Positions 7,619 to 16,723 of a stretch of DNA of 57,894 bases are shown here, one piece after another. A model generated the notes under the pieces. That model saw only the letters and a program-made list of their open reading frames with translations, ran no database searches and had not been told where the DNA came from. Origin of the DNA: JAFGFY01 sp964520425 (lineage in GTDB: Bacteria > Desulfobacterota > DSM-4660 > Desulfatiglandales > HGW-15); the NCBI GenBank assembly GCA_964520425.1, contig CAZFMX010000010.1, positions 1 through 57,894 on the forward strand, written 5' to 3'. A program made the translations under genes and the position numbers. Position 1 is the first letter of the stretch. The number at the start of each line of letters is the position of its first letter.

Positions 7619-10279
7619 CTAACTCAAACCGAACATCTCTTTCACAAACTCAACCTCTTCCTCCTTTGTGTTTATGACATTGTTTAACCTGGCTTTCAGG
7701 AGGCTTTCAAATATCTCTTTGTAGAGCGGGCCTGGCTTAAAGCCCATACTTTTCAAGTTCTTGCCTTTGAGAATGATTCGTGTACCTCTAAGTTTTGTGA
7801 AAAAGTGAGAAATCTTGCGTTTGACTTTTTCACTGTGAGTCTTTGCCATTAAGAAGAGCAGAATCTCTGTATCATAATGATTAAGCAATGTATAGAGGTC
7901 ATAGTTGTCGTAAGAGTCAAATCTGTGAAGCTTTTCCAGTACATCGTCCATTACTCGGCTTTCTGGTATCAACTCCTGACGCTCCTGATTCCCCATCTGC
8001 ATTCTGACTGCCAATCTGTGGAGCGAGTTTGCATCCAGAAATGCGATAAGTCCGTACCAATAGACTTTCCATGGTTCACAGGGCTCCTCCAAGTAGAGGC
8101 GGTTATACCAGGTTATGGTTTCACTTGTCTCTTCAAGGAGAGATCTTAGATTCTCTATGAATCGGATTTTGGGTGATATCACTGGTAACAGCTTCAAGTC
8201 ATTCATTCTTCTGATGGCTCGAAGGGGATCCTGCTCCATCAACAATAGCTTTAATTCCAGATAGAGACGTCTTCCAGCGAGCCCTTTAAAACAATCGATT
8301 TTGATCGCATTCTTCATCAGGGCCAAGGTTAGCTTGCCGGTTTTGAATCCAAATCGTTGCTCAAAGCGGATAGCTCTCAGGACTCTAGTTGGATCTTCCA
8401 CAAAACTCAGATTATTCAGAACACGGATTACTTTTTCCCTAATGTCCTTCTGGCCTGAAAAGTGGTCCACCAATACCCCAAACTTTCTTTTGTTTAACTG
8501 GATGGCCAATGTGTTGATGGTGAAATCGCGTCTCAGAAGATCCATCCTCAGGGAGCTCTCTTCCACAATAGGAGGGGCACCTGGGGATTCATAGTATTCC
8601 ATCCGGGCCGTGGCGATATCCATTTTGAATCCATCAGGAAAAACAAGAATAGCGGTCCCGAATTTTCGATGGCTCCTGACCCGCACATCGTGTTGTTGAG
8701 CAAACTCGTAGGCGAGTTTGATGCCATCTCCTTCAACAACAATATCCACGTCAAGATTCTCTTTCCTTAAAAAAAGATCGCGAACGAAACCTCCTACTAC
8801 GTAAACGTTATACCCCAAAATATCAGCCACATTCCCAATATCTTTAAATAGATTGATTAGCTTTTTGGGCAGCCTTTCTTTCAGTACGGTCGCCATGTTT
8901 TTCTGTTTTTCAAAATGTGAGGCATGCCGGGAATCATACAGAAAATCGGGTATAACCGGTCCTCCAACAAGGATATTCATAAGGTCGGTTCGGGTTATAA
9001 CTCCGGCAACTCGACTTTCCTTCAGAACAGGGAGAATGCGCAGTTTGTCTTTAATGATAAGGTCTTGGACTTCACCAAGAGGGGTGTCTGGGGTAACAGT
9101 GGAAAACTCAATATTCATATACTCTTTGACGCGGATGTGCCCCAGGCCAAAGTAGACGGCCTTTTCCACAATTTGTCTCGTGATATACCCATCGAGATGA
9201 TCCTCGTCATCGATGACGAGGAGAACATTGATATTGTATTTTGTCATCGTGGTGGCAGCCTTTTTAATGGGCTCATCGGGGTGGATATGGATGGCCGGAG
9301 AAGACATCATGTCTTTTGCCTTCTTTTGCGGTTTGATTCGACTTCTGAGTAGGGCCTGAAGAGATCTCTCCACTTGTATCAAAGTCTTGTCCTTGATAGT
9401 GGCGGAAGCCGCCTGAGGGTGTCCGCCACCTCCGAAAGCGAGAGCAATTTCAGCCACGTTGACGTCCTTCATATGACTCCTGGCCACAAGGTAGACCTTA
9501 TCATCCATCTGTGCAAGCGCGAAGACTACGCTTAGATTCTCCATATCCATGAACTTGTGGACTAGGAATGCGAAATCGCCGATATAGTCCTCACTGATCA
9601 CCTTTGAGATGACGATTTCTATTCCATTAACCAAAAGGGTTTTTGCCGATCTAGTGAGATCGTTAAGTAACCAGACCTGTTCAGCGGTAAGTTCCTTGGT
9701 AAGCATGTCCGATACAAGGTTGAGGTTGGCTCCCTGTTGAATGAGCCATGCTGTTGCTAAGAGATCTTCAGGTTTTGTTGAGGGGAAGGTAAATGAGCCA
9801 GTGTCTTCATGGATTCCCACGCACATAATAGTCGCCTCATCAGGTGAGATATGAATTCCTCTTTCTTTGAGGATATCTGTGAGAATCGTAGTGGTTGAAC
9901 CCGTCTCCCTAATGACTTCTACTTCTCCACGGATGTCATCCTCGGATTCAGCGTGGTGGTCATATATGTGGATCTCCACATTACCATTATCGACTAATTG
10001 GGCAAAATTCCCAATCCGACTTTTTTGCCGTGTGTCCACGAGAATGAGCATCTTCACTTGATCAAGATCTATCTTTTTCATCTTGGTGGAGTTGAAAATG
10101 TATGAGGTTGAATGGAGAAAGAAATTACGAATATTCTTTTCCTGGGACCCGGGGAAGACGAGGGTTGCCTCGGGATAAATTTTTTGGGCCGCAATCATGG
10201 AAGCCAACGCGTCAAAATCAGCGTTGATGTGCGTGGTGATGACCTTCTTACGTGTCACAGCTGATCTATGGCTCTTCAT
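7619..10279 (-). CDS. DHH-CBS-tRNA nucleotidyltransferase fusion
   Basis: An 886-residue multidomain protein. First comes a DHH phosphoesterase-like domain (THINADFDALASMIAA; ILVDTR; IYDHHAESED; DHHA1-type GGGGHPQAASAT). Two CBS domains follow (from AKDMMSSPAIHIHPDEP and VKEYMNIEFSTVTPDTP). The C-terminal half is a class II tRNA nucleotidyltransferase/poly(A) polymerase domain with GGFVRDLFL, the metal-binding LDVDIV and RRDFTINTLA motifs. The family matures or repairs tRNA 3' ends; whether this one adds CCA, CC or A alone cannot be read from sequence. Its stop is 22 bp from the scpA start. Confidence 0.9.
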   Translation of the reverse strand: MKSHRSAVTRKKVITTHINADFDALASMIAAQKIYPEATLVFPGSQEKNIRNFFLHSTSYIFNSTKMKKIDLDQVKMLILVDTRQKSRIGNFAQLVDNGNVEIHIYDHHAESEDDIRGEVEVIRETGSTTTILTDILKERGIHISPDEATIMCVGIHEDTGSFTFPSTKPEDLLATAWLIQQGANLNLVSDMLTKELTAEQVWLLNDLTRSAKTLLVNGIEIVISKVISEDYIGDFAFLVHKFMDMENLSVVFALAQMDDKVYLVARSHMKDVNVAEIALAFGGGGHPQAASATIKDKTLIQVERSLQALLRSRIKPQKKAKDMMSSPAIHIHPDEPIKKAATTMTKYNINVLLVIDDEDHLDGYITRQIVEKAVYFGLGHIRVKEYMNIEFSTVTPDTPLGEVQDLIIKDKLRILPVLKESRVAGVITRTDLMNILVGGPVIPDFLYDSRHASHFEKQKNMATVLKERLPKKLINLFKDIGNVADILGYNVYVVGGFVRDLFLRKENLDVDIVVEGDGIKLAYEFAQQHDVRVRSHRKFGTAILVFPDGFKMDIATARMEYYESPGAPPIVEESSLRMDLLRRDFTINTLAIQLNKRKFGVLVDHFSGQKDIREKVIRVLNNLSFVEDPTRVLRAIRFEQRFGFKTGKLTLALMKNAIKIDCFKGLAGRRLYLELKLLLMEQDPLRAIRRMNDLKLLPVISPKIRFIENLRSLLEETSETITWYNRLYLEEPCEPWKVYWYGLIAFLDANSLHRLAVRMQMGNQERQELIPESRVMDDVLEKLHRFDSYDNYDLYTLLNHYDTEILLFLMAKTHSEKVKRKISHFFTKLRGTRIILKGKNLKSMGFKPGPLYKEIFESLLKARLNNVINTKEEEVEFVKEMFGLS

Positions 10280-10421
10280 CTATTCTCTCTGTGGCAAAAC
10301 AGTCTTGTAGATGGAGGTTTTTATGGGACAATGTCTTTCTGTAAAATACTATCATATTTGACAAGGATATGTCATTGTATAGTGAGGGATCCCGGCTATA
10401 GAGATATTTAAGGAGATTTTG

Positions 10422-10499
10422 ATGTGGTCGCAGAGTTATTTTGAAAAAATCGTGCGCGAATGCGCCAGAAGTGGTGAAGCGCTGAAAAGTCGATCATGA
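10422..10499 (+). other. Possible 25-residue peptide frame
   Basis: An ATG at 10422 with AAGGAG nine bases upstream opens a 25-codon frame starting MWSQSYFEKIVRECARSG. It lies alone in the 263-bp space between dksA and the nucleotidyltransferase fusion. It may be a small protein, a leader, or the remnant start of a lost gene. No family recognised. Confidence 0.25.
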
Positions 10500-10542
10500 A
10501 GGATTCAAATCGTGTAACATTCTTTTGTACCGAAAATGTCAG

Positions 10543-10914
10543 CTATAACCCCTTGACTTTCTCCTCTGTTTCCTGTGATTTTTTGCAGTCAATGCAAAGG
10601 GTTGTTACAGGACGGGCTTTTAATCTTTCTGTGGAAATCTCTTCTCCACAGTCCTCACAAATCCCATAGGTGCCCAGTTCTATCCGTTCAAGGGCCTCTT
10701 TGATCTTGCCGATCAATTTTCTTTCTCTGTCCCTTATTCTCAAGGTGAAGTTCCTGTCCGATTCCAATGTCGCCCTATCTGAAGGATCAGGTAGATTTTC
10801 TTTATGAGTAGTCATGCCACTTACAGTTTCATTGGCTTGACTAAGAAGTATATCAATCCGCTCATTAAGTAGATCTTTAAAGAACTTTAGTTTTTTCTTG
10901 GTTAGTTTTGCCAT
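10543..10914 (-). CDS. dksA: DksA/TraR-family RNA polymerase-binding factor
   Basis: DksA binds the RNA polymerase secondary channel and, with ppGpp, adjusts rRNA and amino-acid promoters. The coiled-coil tip motif DPSDRA (D43, D46, A48) is intact, and a C4 zinc finger is present (C86, C89, C107, C110). Length 123 aa is slightly shorter than E. coli DksA (151). An AAAGGAA ribosome binding site precedes the ATG. The segment RDRERKLIGKIKEAL matches DksA rather than short TraR proteins. Confidence 0.92.
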   Translation of the reverse strand: MAKLTKKKLKFFKDLLNERIDILLSQANETVSGMTTHKENLPDPSDRATLESDRNFTLRIRDRERKLIGKIKEALERIELGTYGICEDCGEEISTERLKARPVTTLCIDCKKSQETEEKVKGL

Positions 10915-10981
10915 AAAAAATTCCTTTAAATAAAAAGAAGTTATAATACAAAGTTAATGAAAAAACTAGCATAGATTGCAA

Positions 10982-12088
10982 TCATTCCATCTTCATTTTT
11001 TTCCAAAGCCCCTTTGTTTTTTTCGATTTTCTGGACTCCTCAAGCTCTGCAAATTCTGCCAGAATTTCTTTCTGGCGGGGTGTCAATTTCTTTGGGATTT
11101 TTACGGTAATTTTTGTGAAGAGATCACCTCGCTCATCTCTTCTTAGAGTCGGCATGCCTTCGCCCGTGATAGTTAAAATGTCTCCGGGTTGTGTTCCTGC
11201 CGGTATATTGAATTCCTTTCCTCCATCTTGTCCAAGAACCGGGATCTCGATTTTCGCCCCTAATGCCGCCTGTACAAAGGATATGGGAACCTCACACAAA
11301 AGATGATCTCCCTCACGGGTGAAAAAATCATGGGGTTCAAGGCGAATAACAACAAACAAATCTCCCGGCGGGCCCCCAAATTCTCCGGGTTCGCCTTCAC
11401 CGCGTAATCGTAATCGTGATCCAGTATCTACACCAGCGGGAACCTTGACGGTGATCTCTCTCTTAAGTTTGACTTTGCCGCCGCCTCTACAGTCCGGGCA
11501 AGGATGTGTAATGATGCGCCCTTCACCATTACATGATGGACATGTGGTGCTGATTTGAAAGAATCCCTGGGAGCGAGCTACCTGTCCTCTGCCTTGACAT
11601 GTGGAACAAACCACAGGTTCATGGCCGGCAGCGGCACCCGATCCCTGACAGCTCTCACATTTTTCCCATCGATGAAAAACAATCTCCTCTTCTTTCCCTG
11701 AAAATGCCTCTTCCAGAGAAAGCTCCAAATCATAACGAAGGTCATTACCGGATCTAGCTCTATTCCTTTGCCTTCTTCCTCCTAAGCCAAAGAAATCTTC
11801 AAAAATATCCCCGAAACTGGAGAAAATGTCTTCAAAACCGCCAAAACCTCTGAAACCGGTTCCCTGTAGACCTTCATGCCCGAATCGATCATACAGGTCT
11901 CGTTTTTCCTTGTCTCTGAGAACTTCGTAAGCCTCAGAGGCCTCTTTGAAGTTCTCTTCGGCCTCTTTATCACCCGGATTCTTATCCGGATGATATGTCA
12001 TCGCCAGTTTTCTATAGGCCCTCTTTAGATCCTCTTCTCCGGCATTCTTAGGAACACCTAAGACTTCGTAATAATCCCTCTTAGGCAT
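10982..12088 (-). CDS. dnaJ: Chaperone protein DnaJ
   Basis: Hsp40 co-chaperone that stimulates DnaK. The J domain begins RDYYEVLGVPKNAGEEDLKR and carries the HPD motif (TYHPDKNPG). A Gly/Phe-rich segment (GFRGFGGFEDIFSSFGD) and four zinc-binding CxxCxGxG repeats (CESCQGSG, CSTCQGRG, CPSCNGEG, CPDCRGGG) follow, then the C-terminal substrate domain. Full length, 368 aa. No dnaK or grpE is adjacent; rpoZ lies 41 bp upstream on the same strand. Confidence 0.95.
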   Translation of the reverse strand: MPKRDYYEVLGVPKNAGEEDLKRAYRKLAMTYHPDKNPGDKEAEENFKEASEAYEVLRDKEKRDLYDRFGHEGLQGTGFRGFGGFEDIFSSFGDIFEDFFGLGGRRQRNRARSGNDLRYDLELSLEEAFSGKEEEIVFHRWEKCESCQGSGAAAGHEPVVCSTCQGRGQVARSQGFFQISTTCPSCNGEGRIITHPCPDCRGGGKVKLKREITVKVPAGVDTGSRLRLRGEGEPGEFGGPPGDLFVVIRLEPHDFFTREGDHLLCEVPISFVQAALGAKIEIPVLGQDGGKEFNIPAGTQPGDILTITGEGMPTLRRDERGDLFTKITVKIPKKLTPRQKEILAEFAELEESRKSKKTKGLWKKMKME

Positions 12089-12129
12089 GATCAGTCATAT
12101 TCCCTTTAACCATCCGATTGTTCAGCTTT

Positions 12130-12420
12130 TTACTTCTCTGGCTTTTCTCCATCCGGCACCATCTCCGCGCTATCATCTTTTGCTTCCAACAAGCCCTCAC
12201 CCTTCTCCTCTTCAGAAAGATGGACTTCCTCAACAGGTTCAACCTTGAAAACAGTCCCAGCGGCGACTTCTCTAAGGGCCGTTACCACATCCCTGTTTTT
12301 TGTGATGACCGTGGGGTCGACGCCTTTTCTCAATTGTCTGACTCGCTTAGCGGCCATATGAATGAGGGCAAACCGGTTGTTTACTTTTTGCAAACAATCT
12401 TCTACTGTAATACGTGCCAT
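12130..12420 (-). CDS. rpoZ: RNA polymerase omega subunit
   Basis: Small assembly subunit of RNA polymerase. The N-terminal MARITVEDCLQKVNNRFALI and AAKRVRQLRKG are characteristic. The C terminus is extended and rich in Glu/Lys. 96 aa is within the normal range. It precedes dnaJ with a 41-bp gap and may be co-transcribed with it. Confidence 0.93.
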   Translation of the reverse strand: MARITVEDCLQKVNNRFALIHMAAKRVRQLRKGVDPTVITKNRDVVTALREVAAGTVFKVEPVEEVHLSEEEKGEGLLEAKDDSAEMVPDGEKPEK

Positions 12421-12541
12421 GTGTTGTTCTCCTGTCGCTTCAGGCGCTTAGATCATTCGTATCTCAAATTCAAATGAACTTTATTTTTTACCATCTCTTA
12501 TGTTAAATGTAAAGGATATTCCAGTAATCCTGATCCACCAT

Positions 12542-12642
12542 CAAGGTGTCATCTACTGCGTTGCCTTCAATCGCTTCTCCTTGCGGCGTATTACTTATAC
12601 GCCTCAGTCGGCACTCCTCGACGCCTTACATCTAACACCTTG
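12542..12642. repeat. Large palindromic element (about 101 bp)
   Basis: The outer arms CAAGGTGT (12542-12549) and ACACCTTG (12635-12642) are perfect inverted repeats. Inside, GGCGTAT (12585-12591), a 5-base loop and ATACGCC (12597-12603) form a second perfect stem. It fills most of the 330-bp gap between rpoZ and comM, where I see no gene. Similar palindromes are common in deltaproteobacterial intergenic regions (from memory). Confidence 0.6.
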
Positions 12643-12650
12643 CTGGTGCC

Positions 12651-12713
12651 CAGGGATTCCAAAAAATCCTTAATTATCATTGCCCATCAATAAATTTGAT
12701 GGTGGATTTTTGA
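12651..12713. repeat. Dispersed intergenic repeat, copy 1
   Basis: Starts CAGGGATTCCA and ends AATTTGATGGTGGATTTTTGA. A related copy lies at 20052-20115, with the ends best conserved and the middle diverged. It abuts the palindrome at 12542-12642. Confidence 0.5.
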
Positions 12714-12750
12714 ATAAGGGAAGCCACGAAATTTTTGGAGCGATTTCTCT

Positions 12751-14280
12751 ATGTTGGCCAGAGTTTATAGCAGCGCCGTCATCGGCATAGAAGCCTATGT
12801 TGTTGAGGTCGAGGTCGATATTTCCCAGGGTTTGCCCTCTTTTTCCACAGTCGGTTTGCCTGAGGGGGCTGTTCGCGAAAGTAAGGAGAGGGTCAAGACC
12901 TCCATCAAAAACTCGGGATATCATTTTCCTGCAGACAGAATCACCGTAAACCTGGCTCCCGCGGATATTAAAAAGGAAGGGACAGCCTTTGATCTCCCCA
13001 TGGCGCTGGGCATACTGACTGCTACCGGACTGGTTTCCGAGGCATCGCACGCCGAGTATCTCGTTCTGGGAGAGCTATCCCTGGATGGTCTTATCAGGCC
13101 CATTAAGGGGGCCTTACCCATGGCAGTGAAAGCCAAAGAAAAGGGTATAAAGGGGATATTTCTGCCACCAGAGAATGCTTCAGAGGCGGCTGTGGTCGAG
13201 GGAATCCATGTCTTTCCGGTGGAAACCCTTTCAGAGCTCGTGGAGGTGCTCTCAGGTAGATTAAACATCAGTCCACTTGAAATGAACACATCAGATCTGT
13301 TCGTAAAATCGTCTGATGAGATTGATCTTTCCGATGTTAGAGGGCAGGAGGATGTGAAGAGGGCCATGGAGATCGCTTCTGCGGGTGAGCATAACCTGAT
13401 CATGATCGGTCCCCCCGGCGCAGGAAAGACGATGTTGGCCAAACGCTTTCACACCATCATTCCGGAACTAAGCTTTGGAGAGGCCATAGAGACCTCTAAA
13501 GTCTATAGTGTAATGGGTCTTATGCCCAAGGGTAGTGGATTGATCAGTTCTCGTCCTTTTCGTGCCCCCCATCACACCATTTCGGATGCGGGACTCATAG
13601 GAGGAGGTCAAAATCCTAAGCCGGGAGAGGTGAGTCTTGCTCACAACGGGGTGCTTTTTTTGGATGAATTACCTGAATTCAGGAAGAATGTCCTGGAAGT
13701 CCTCAGACAACCGATTGAGGATGGGTATGTAACCATTGCGAGGGCAAATGCCTCTGTGACTTATCCAGCCAATTTCATGTTGCTGGCCGCCATGAATCCC
13801 TGCCCCTGCGGATTTTTTGGAGATCCCAAGCGTGAGTGTCACTGCTCTTATCTCCAGATTCGCCGGTATCGCGCTAAGATATCCGGACCTTTGATGGATC
13901 GAATAGATATTCATATGGAAGTCCCTCCGGTCGGTTTCAATGATCTTTCCTCGATTGAACAGGGGCAATCCTCATCGGAGATCCTGGAGAGGGTGAAGAA
14001 GGCGAGGAAGATTCAGACTGATCGCTATCACAAGATGAAGATCCACACCAACGCCGATATGACCAGTCGTCACATCAGGCAGTTTTGCCCCCTTGACGCC
14101 GATTCAAGTGATTTGCTGGAAAAAGCCATGGACCGACTTGGTCTCAGTGCCAGGGCCCATTCCAAAATACTTAAGATAGCGAGAACCATTGCTGATCTTG
14201 AAGGTCATCCTAGAATAGAGGCTTATCATGTCGCTGAGGCCATTCAGTACAGGAGTCTTGATCGGAGGATCTTCAGGTGA
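12751..14280 (+). CDS. YifB/ComM family Mg-chelatase-like AAA ATPase
   Basis: 509-residue member of the YifB/ComM family. In Haemophilus and Vibrio, ComM is a hexameric helicase that aids branch migration of incoming DNA during transformation. Features are a Lon-like N-terminal domain (YSSAVIGIEAYVVEVEVDIS), Walker A GPPGAGKTM, Walker B LFLDELPEF, and the cysteine motif NPCPCGFFGD..RECHCS typical of the family. Its stop overlaps the downstream PBP start by 4 bp, implying coupled translation. Confidence 0.93.
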   Translation: MLARVYSSAVIGIEAYVVEVEVDISQGLPSFSTVGLPEGAVRESKERVKTSIKNSGYHFPADRITVNLAPADIKKEGTAFDLPMALGILTATGLVSEASHAEYLVLGELSLDGLIRPIKGALPMAVKAKEKGIKGIFLPPENASEAAVVEGIHVFPVETLSELVEVLSGRLNISPLEMNTSDLFVKSSDEIDLSDVRGQEDVKRAMEIASAGEHNLIMIGPPGAGKTMLAKRFHTIIPELSFGEAIETSKVYSVMGLMPKGSGLISSRPFRAPHHTISDAGLIGGGQNPKPGEVSLAHNGVLFLDELPEFRKNVLEVLRQPIEDGYVTIARANASVTYPANFMLLAAMNPCPCGFFGDPKRECHCSYLQIRRYRAKISGPLMDRIDIHMEVPPVGFNDLSSIEQGQSSSEILERVKKARKIQTDRYHKMKIHTNADMTSRHIRQFCPLDADSSDLLEKAMDRLGLSARAHSKILKIARTIADLEGHPRIEAYHVAEAIQYRSLDRRIFR

Positions 14281-16646
14281 AACGACTTCTCAAATTCTTC
14301 ATGTGGACAAGCCTTATTCTACTCCTGCTCGGCATGATCATCGGGGCGGTCTTGTGGTATCTCTGGTCCAGTAACTTACCTTATATTGGCTCATTGGAAG
14401 AGTATACGCCCCCCATCATCACAGAGATCTATAGCGACAATGGTGAAGTGATCGGCCGTTTCTCAGAAGAAAGACGGATTGTCGTTTCTCTTGACCAAGT
14501 CCCTCAATATCTCATTGATGCTTTTGTGGCAGCAGAGGATCCCCGATTTTTTGAACACGAAGGGGTCGATTTTCTAGGTCTTGTTAGGGCGCTGATCATG
14601 AGCCAGCTTTCAGGGGATAGGATCAAAGGGACAAGCACGATTACGCAACAGGTGGCAAGAGAAATGCTGCTGAAGAATAAGGAAAGAACACTCAAAAGAA
14701 AGATGAGAGAGATCCTCCTTTCTTTTCAGATTGAGAAGGCCTTTTCAAAAGAGAGAATTCTCTATCTCTATTTAAATATGTATTATCTTGGAAGCGGGGC
14801 CTATGGCGTTGAAGCCGCGGCAAGGACCTATTTCGGGAAAAAGGCCAGTGAGTTGAATCTCGCAGAATCCGCCCTCTTGGCAGGACTCCCTCAGTCACCT
14901 TCTGGATATGATCCGACTCTGCACTTTGAGCGGGCCAAACACAGACAAGAAACATATGTACTGGAGAAGATGAGAGAACATGGCTATATCACGGAAATCC
15001 AGAAACAGGAGGCCCTGAACACCGAGCTGATGATAAAGGAAAGGGAAGAGAATCCTTACTATCACAAGGCCCCTTATTTTACGGAGTATGTTCGTGGGTA
15101 CCTTGAGGAGACCTATGGTAGGGATCTTTTATATAGGGGTGGACTCAAAGTCTATACCACCTTAAATCTCAAGGCTCAACAGGCCGCCCAAAGAGCTCTG
15201 AAAAAGGGGCTCAGAGAACTAGATCAAAGAGAGGGGTATCGGGGCCCCCTGCGTGAGTTCTCCCCAGAGGAGATGGAGACTTTCAGGAAGGAGAGTGAGG
15301 AGAAATTCCAGGAGTTTCCCCCTGGAATTGAGTCGATAGTTGAAGGGCTTGTGGAAAGTGTGGATGACCAGGGGGGAGAGGTGGTCATCAGTTATGGAGG
15401 AAGACAGGGAATCTTACCCCTTTCAGAAATGAAATGGGCCAGGAAACCCGATCCAAAGACAGCTTACTTTAGTACGAGTGTGTCACTCCCGAGCAAAGTC
15501 CTTAAACAGGGAGATGTCGTTCTTGTTCGAATCAAGTGTGAAGGAACTCCGCCCTATGATTGGGAATTCTCTCTTGAGCAGGAGCCGTTGATCCAAGGAG
15601 CCCTTTTGAATTTAGAAACTCATAGTGGCAGGGTCAGGGTGATGGTTGGTGGTTTGGATTTCACTGCCAGTCAATTTAATAGGGCTGTTCAGGCTCGACG
15701 CCAGCCGGGTTCGGCATTTAAACCGATCATATATGCTGCGGCACTTGATCACGGGATGACTCCCTCAACCGTGATTATTGATGCACCTTTTATCTCCCAA
15801 TCTAATCCTGACGAGGAGTTGTGGAAACCTGAGAACTACACGGAAAAGTTCTTCGGCCCAACGCTTTTCAGAACCGGCCTGATTAAATCAAGAAATGTCA
15901 TAACCGTAAAGATATTGCAGGAAATTGGCGTATATCAGGCGATAGGATATGCCCGGCGACTTGGGATAGAATCGGATTTGAGTCCCGATCTCTCGCTAGC
16001 CCTCGGGTCATCAGGTGTCTCTTTGTATGAAATAACGAGGGCCTACTCAGCCTTTGCCAATAGCGGAATGCTGGTTGAACCCATCTTTATCAATAGGATT
16101 CTGGACAGAAACGGACAGGTTATAGAAGAGAATCAGCCTTCTATGAAGGAAGCTATTCCCCCTGAAACAGCCCATGTCATGACGAATCTCTTGGTGGCGG
16201 CTGTAAAGGAAAGAGGAGGCACAGGATGGCGGATAAAGGCGCTTAACAGACCTGCAGCCGGAAAAACGGGAACGACAGATGATCTCAGAGATGCTTGGTT
16301 TGTGGGCTATACTCCCAATTTGGTTACAGGAGTATGGGTGGGGTACGATGACCGCAGATCCATGGGTAGCGGCGAGACAGGCTCAAGGGCCGCGAGTCCT
16401 ATATGGCTTTATTTTATGTCCGAGGCCTTGAAAGGAGAGGTAATGGAAGACTTTTCCATTCCTGAAGGAGTGGTCTTTGTCAAGATAGACGCAGAAACAG
16501 GCCTGCTTGCCAGTCCATACTCTAACCAGACGGTTTTCCAGGCGTTCAAGGAGGGAACCGAACCAAAGGAATATTCACCGAGACCTCAAGCCGCCAAATC
16601 AGGGGAATTCTCACAATTTGACATGGACAATGCGCAGGAGGATTAG
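14277..16646 (+). CDS. Class A penicillin-binding protein (PBP1A)
   Basis: Bifunctional peptidoglycan glycosyltransferase/transpeptidase. One N-terminal membrane helix is followed by the GT51 domain (AAEDPRFFEHEGVD with the catalytic Glu; GTSTITQQVAREML) and the transpeptidase domain (SxxK in RQPGSAFKPIIY; KTGT in GKTGTTDDLRDAWFVGY). Length 789 aa is typical. It begins with a GTG that overlaps the comM stop (GTGA), so the two genes form an operon. Confidence 0.94.
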   Translation: MKRLLKFFMWTSLILLLLGMIIGAVLWYLWSSNLPYIGSLEEYTPPIITEIYSDNGEVIGRFSEERRIVVSLDQVPQYLIDAFVAAEDPRFFEHEGVDFLGLVRALIMSQLSGDRIKGTSTITQQVAREMLLKNKERTLKRKMREILLSFQIEKAFSKERILYLYLNMYYLGSGAYGVEAAARTYFGKKASELNLAESALLAGLPQSPSGYDPTLHFERAKHRQETYVLEKMREHGYITEIQKQEALNTELMIKEREENPYYHKAPYFTEYVRGYLEETYGRDLLYRGGLKVYTTLNLKAQQAAQRALKKGLRELDQREGYRGPLREFSPEEMETFRKESEEKFQEFPPGIESIVEGLVESVDDQGGEVVISYGGRQGILPLSEMKWARKPDPKTAYFSTSVSLPSKVLKQGDVVLVRIKCEGTPPYDWEFSLEQEPLIQGALLNLETHSGRVRVMVGGLDFTASQFNRAVQARRQPGSAFKPIIYAAALDHGMTPSTVIIDAPFISQSNPDEELWKPENYTEKFFGPTLFRTGLIKSRNVITVKILQEIGVYQAIGYARRLGIESDLSPDLSLALGSSGVSLYEITRAYSAFANSGMLVEPIFINRILDRNGQVIEENQPSMKEAIPPETAHVMTNLLVAAVKERGGTGWRIKALNRPAAGKTGTTDDLRDAWFVGYTPNLVTGVWVGYDDRRSMGSGETGSRAASPIWLYFMSEALKGEVMEDFSIPEGVVFVKIDAETGLLASPYSNQTVFQAFKEGTEPKEYSPRPQAAKSGEFSQFDMDNAQED

Positions 16647-16723
16647 TGTTGTTTTCCAGGGGGAACATCCATAATTCTGAGCAGATTCTAAGACAAGTAG
16701 GGGGTATAAGCGCGTTAGGCCTT

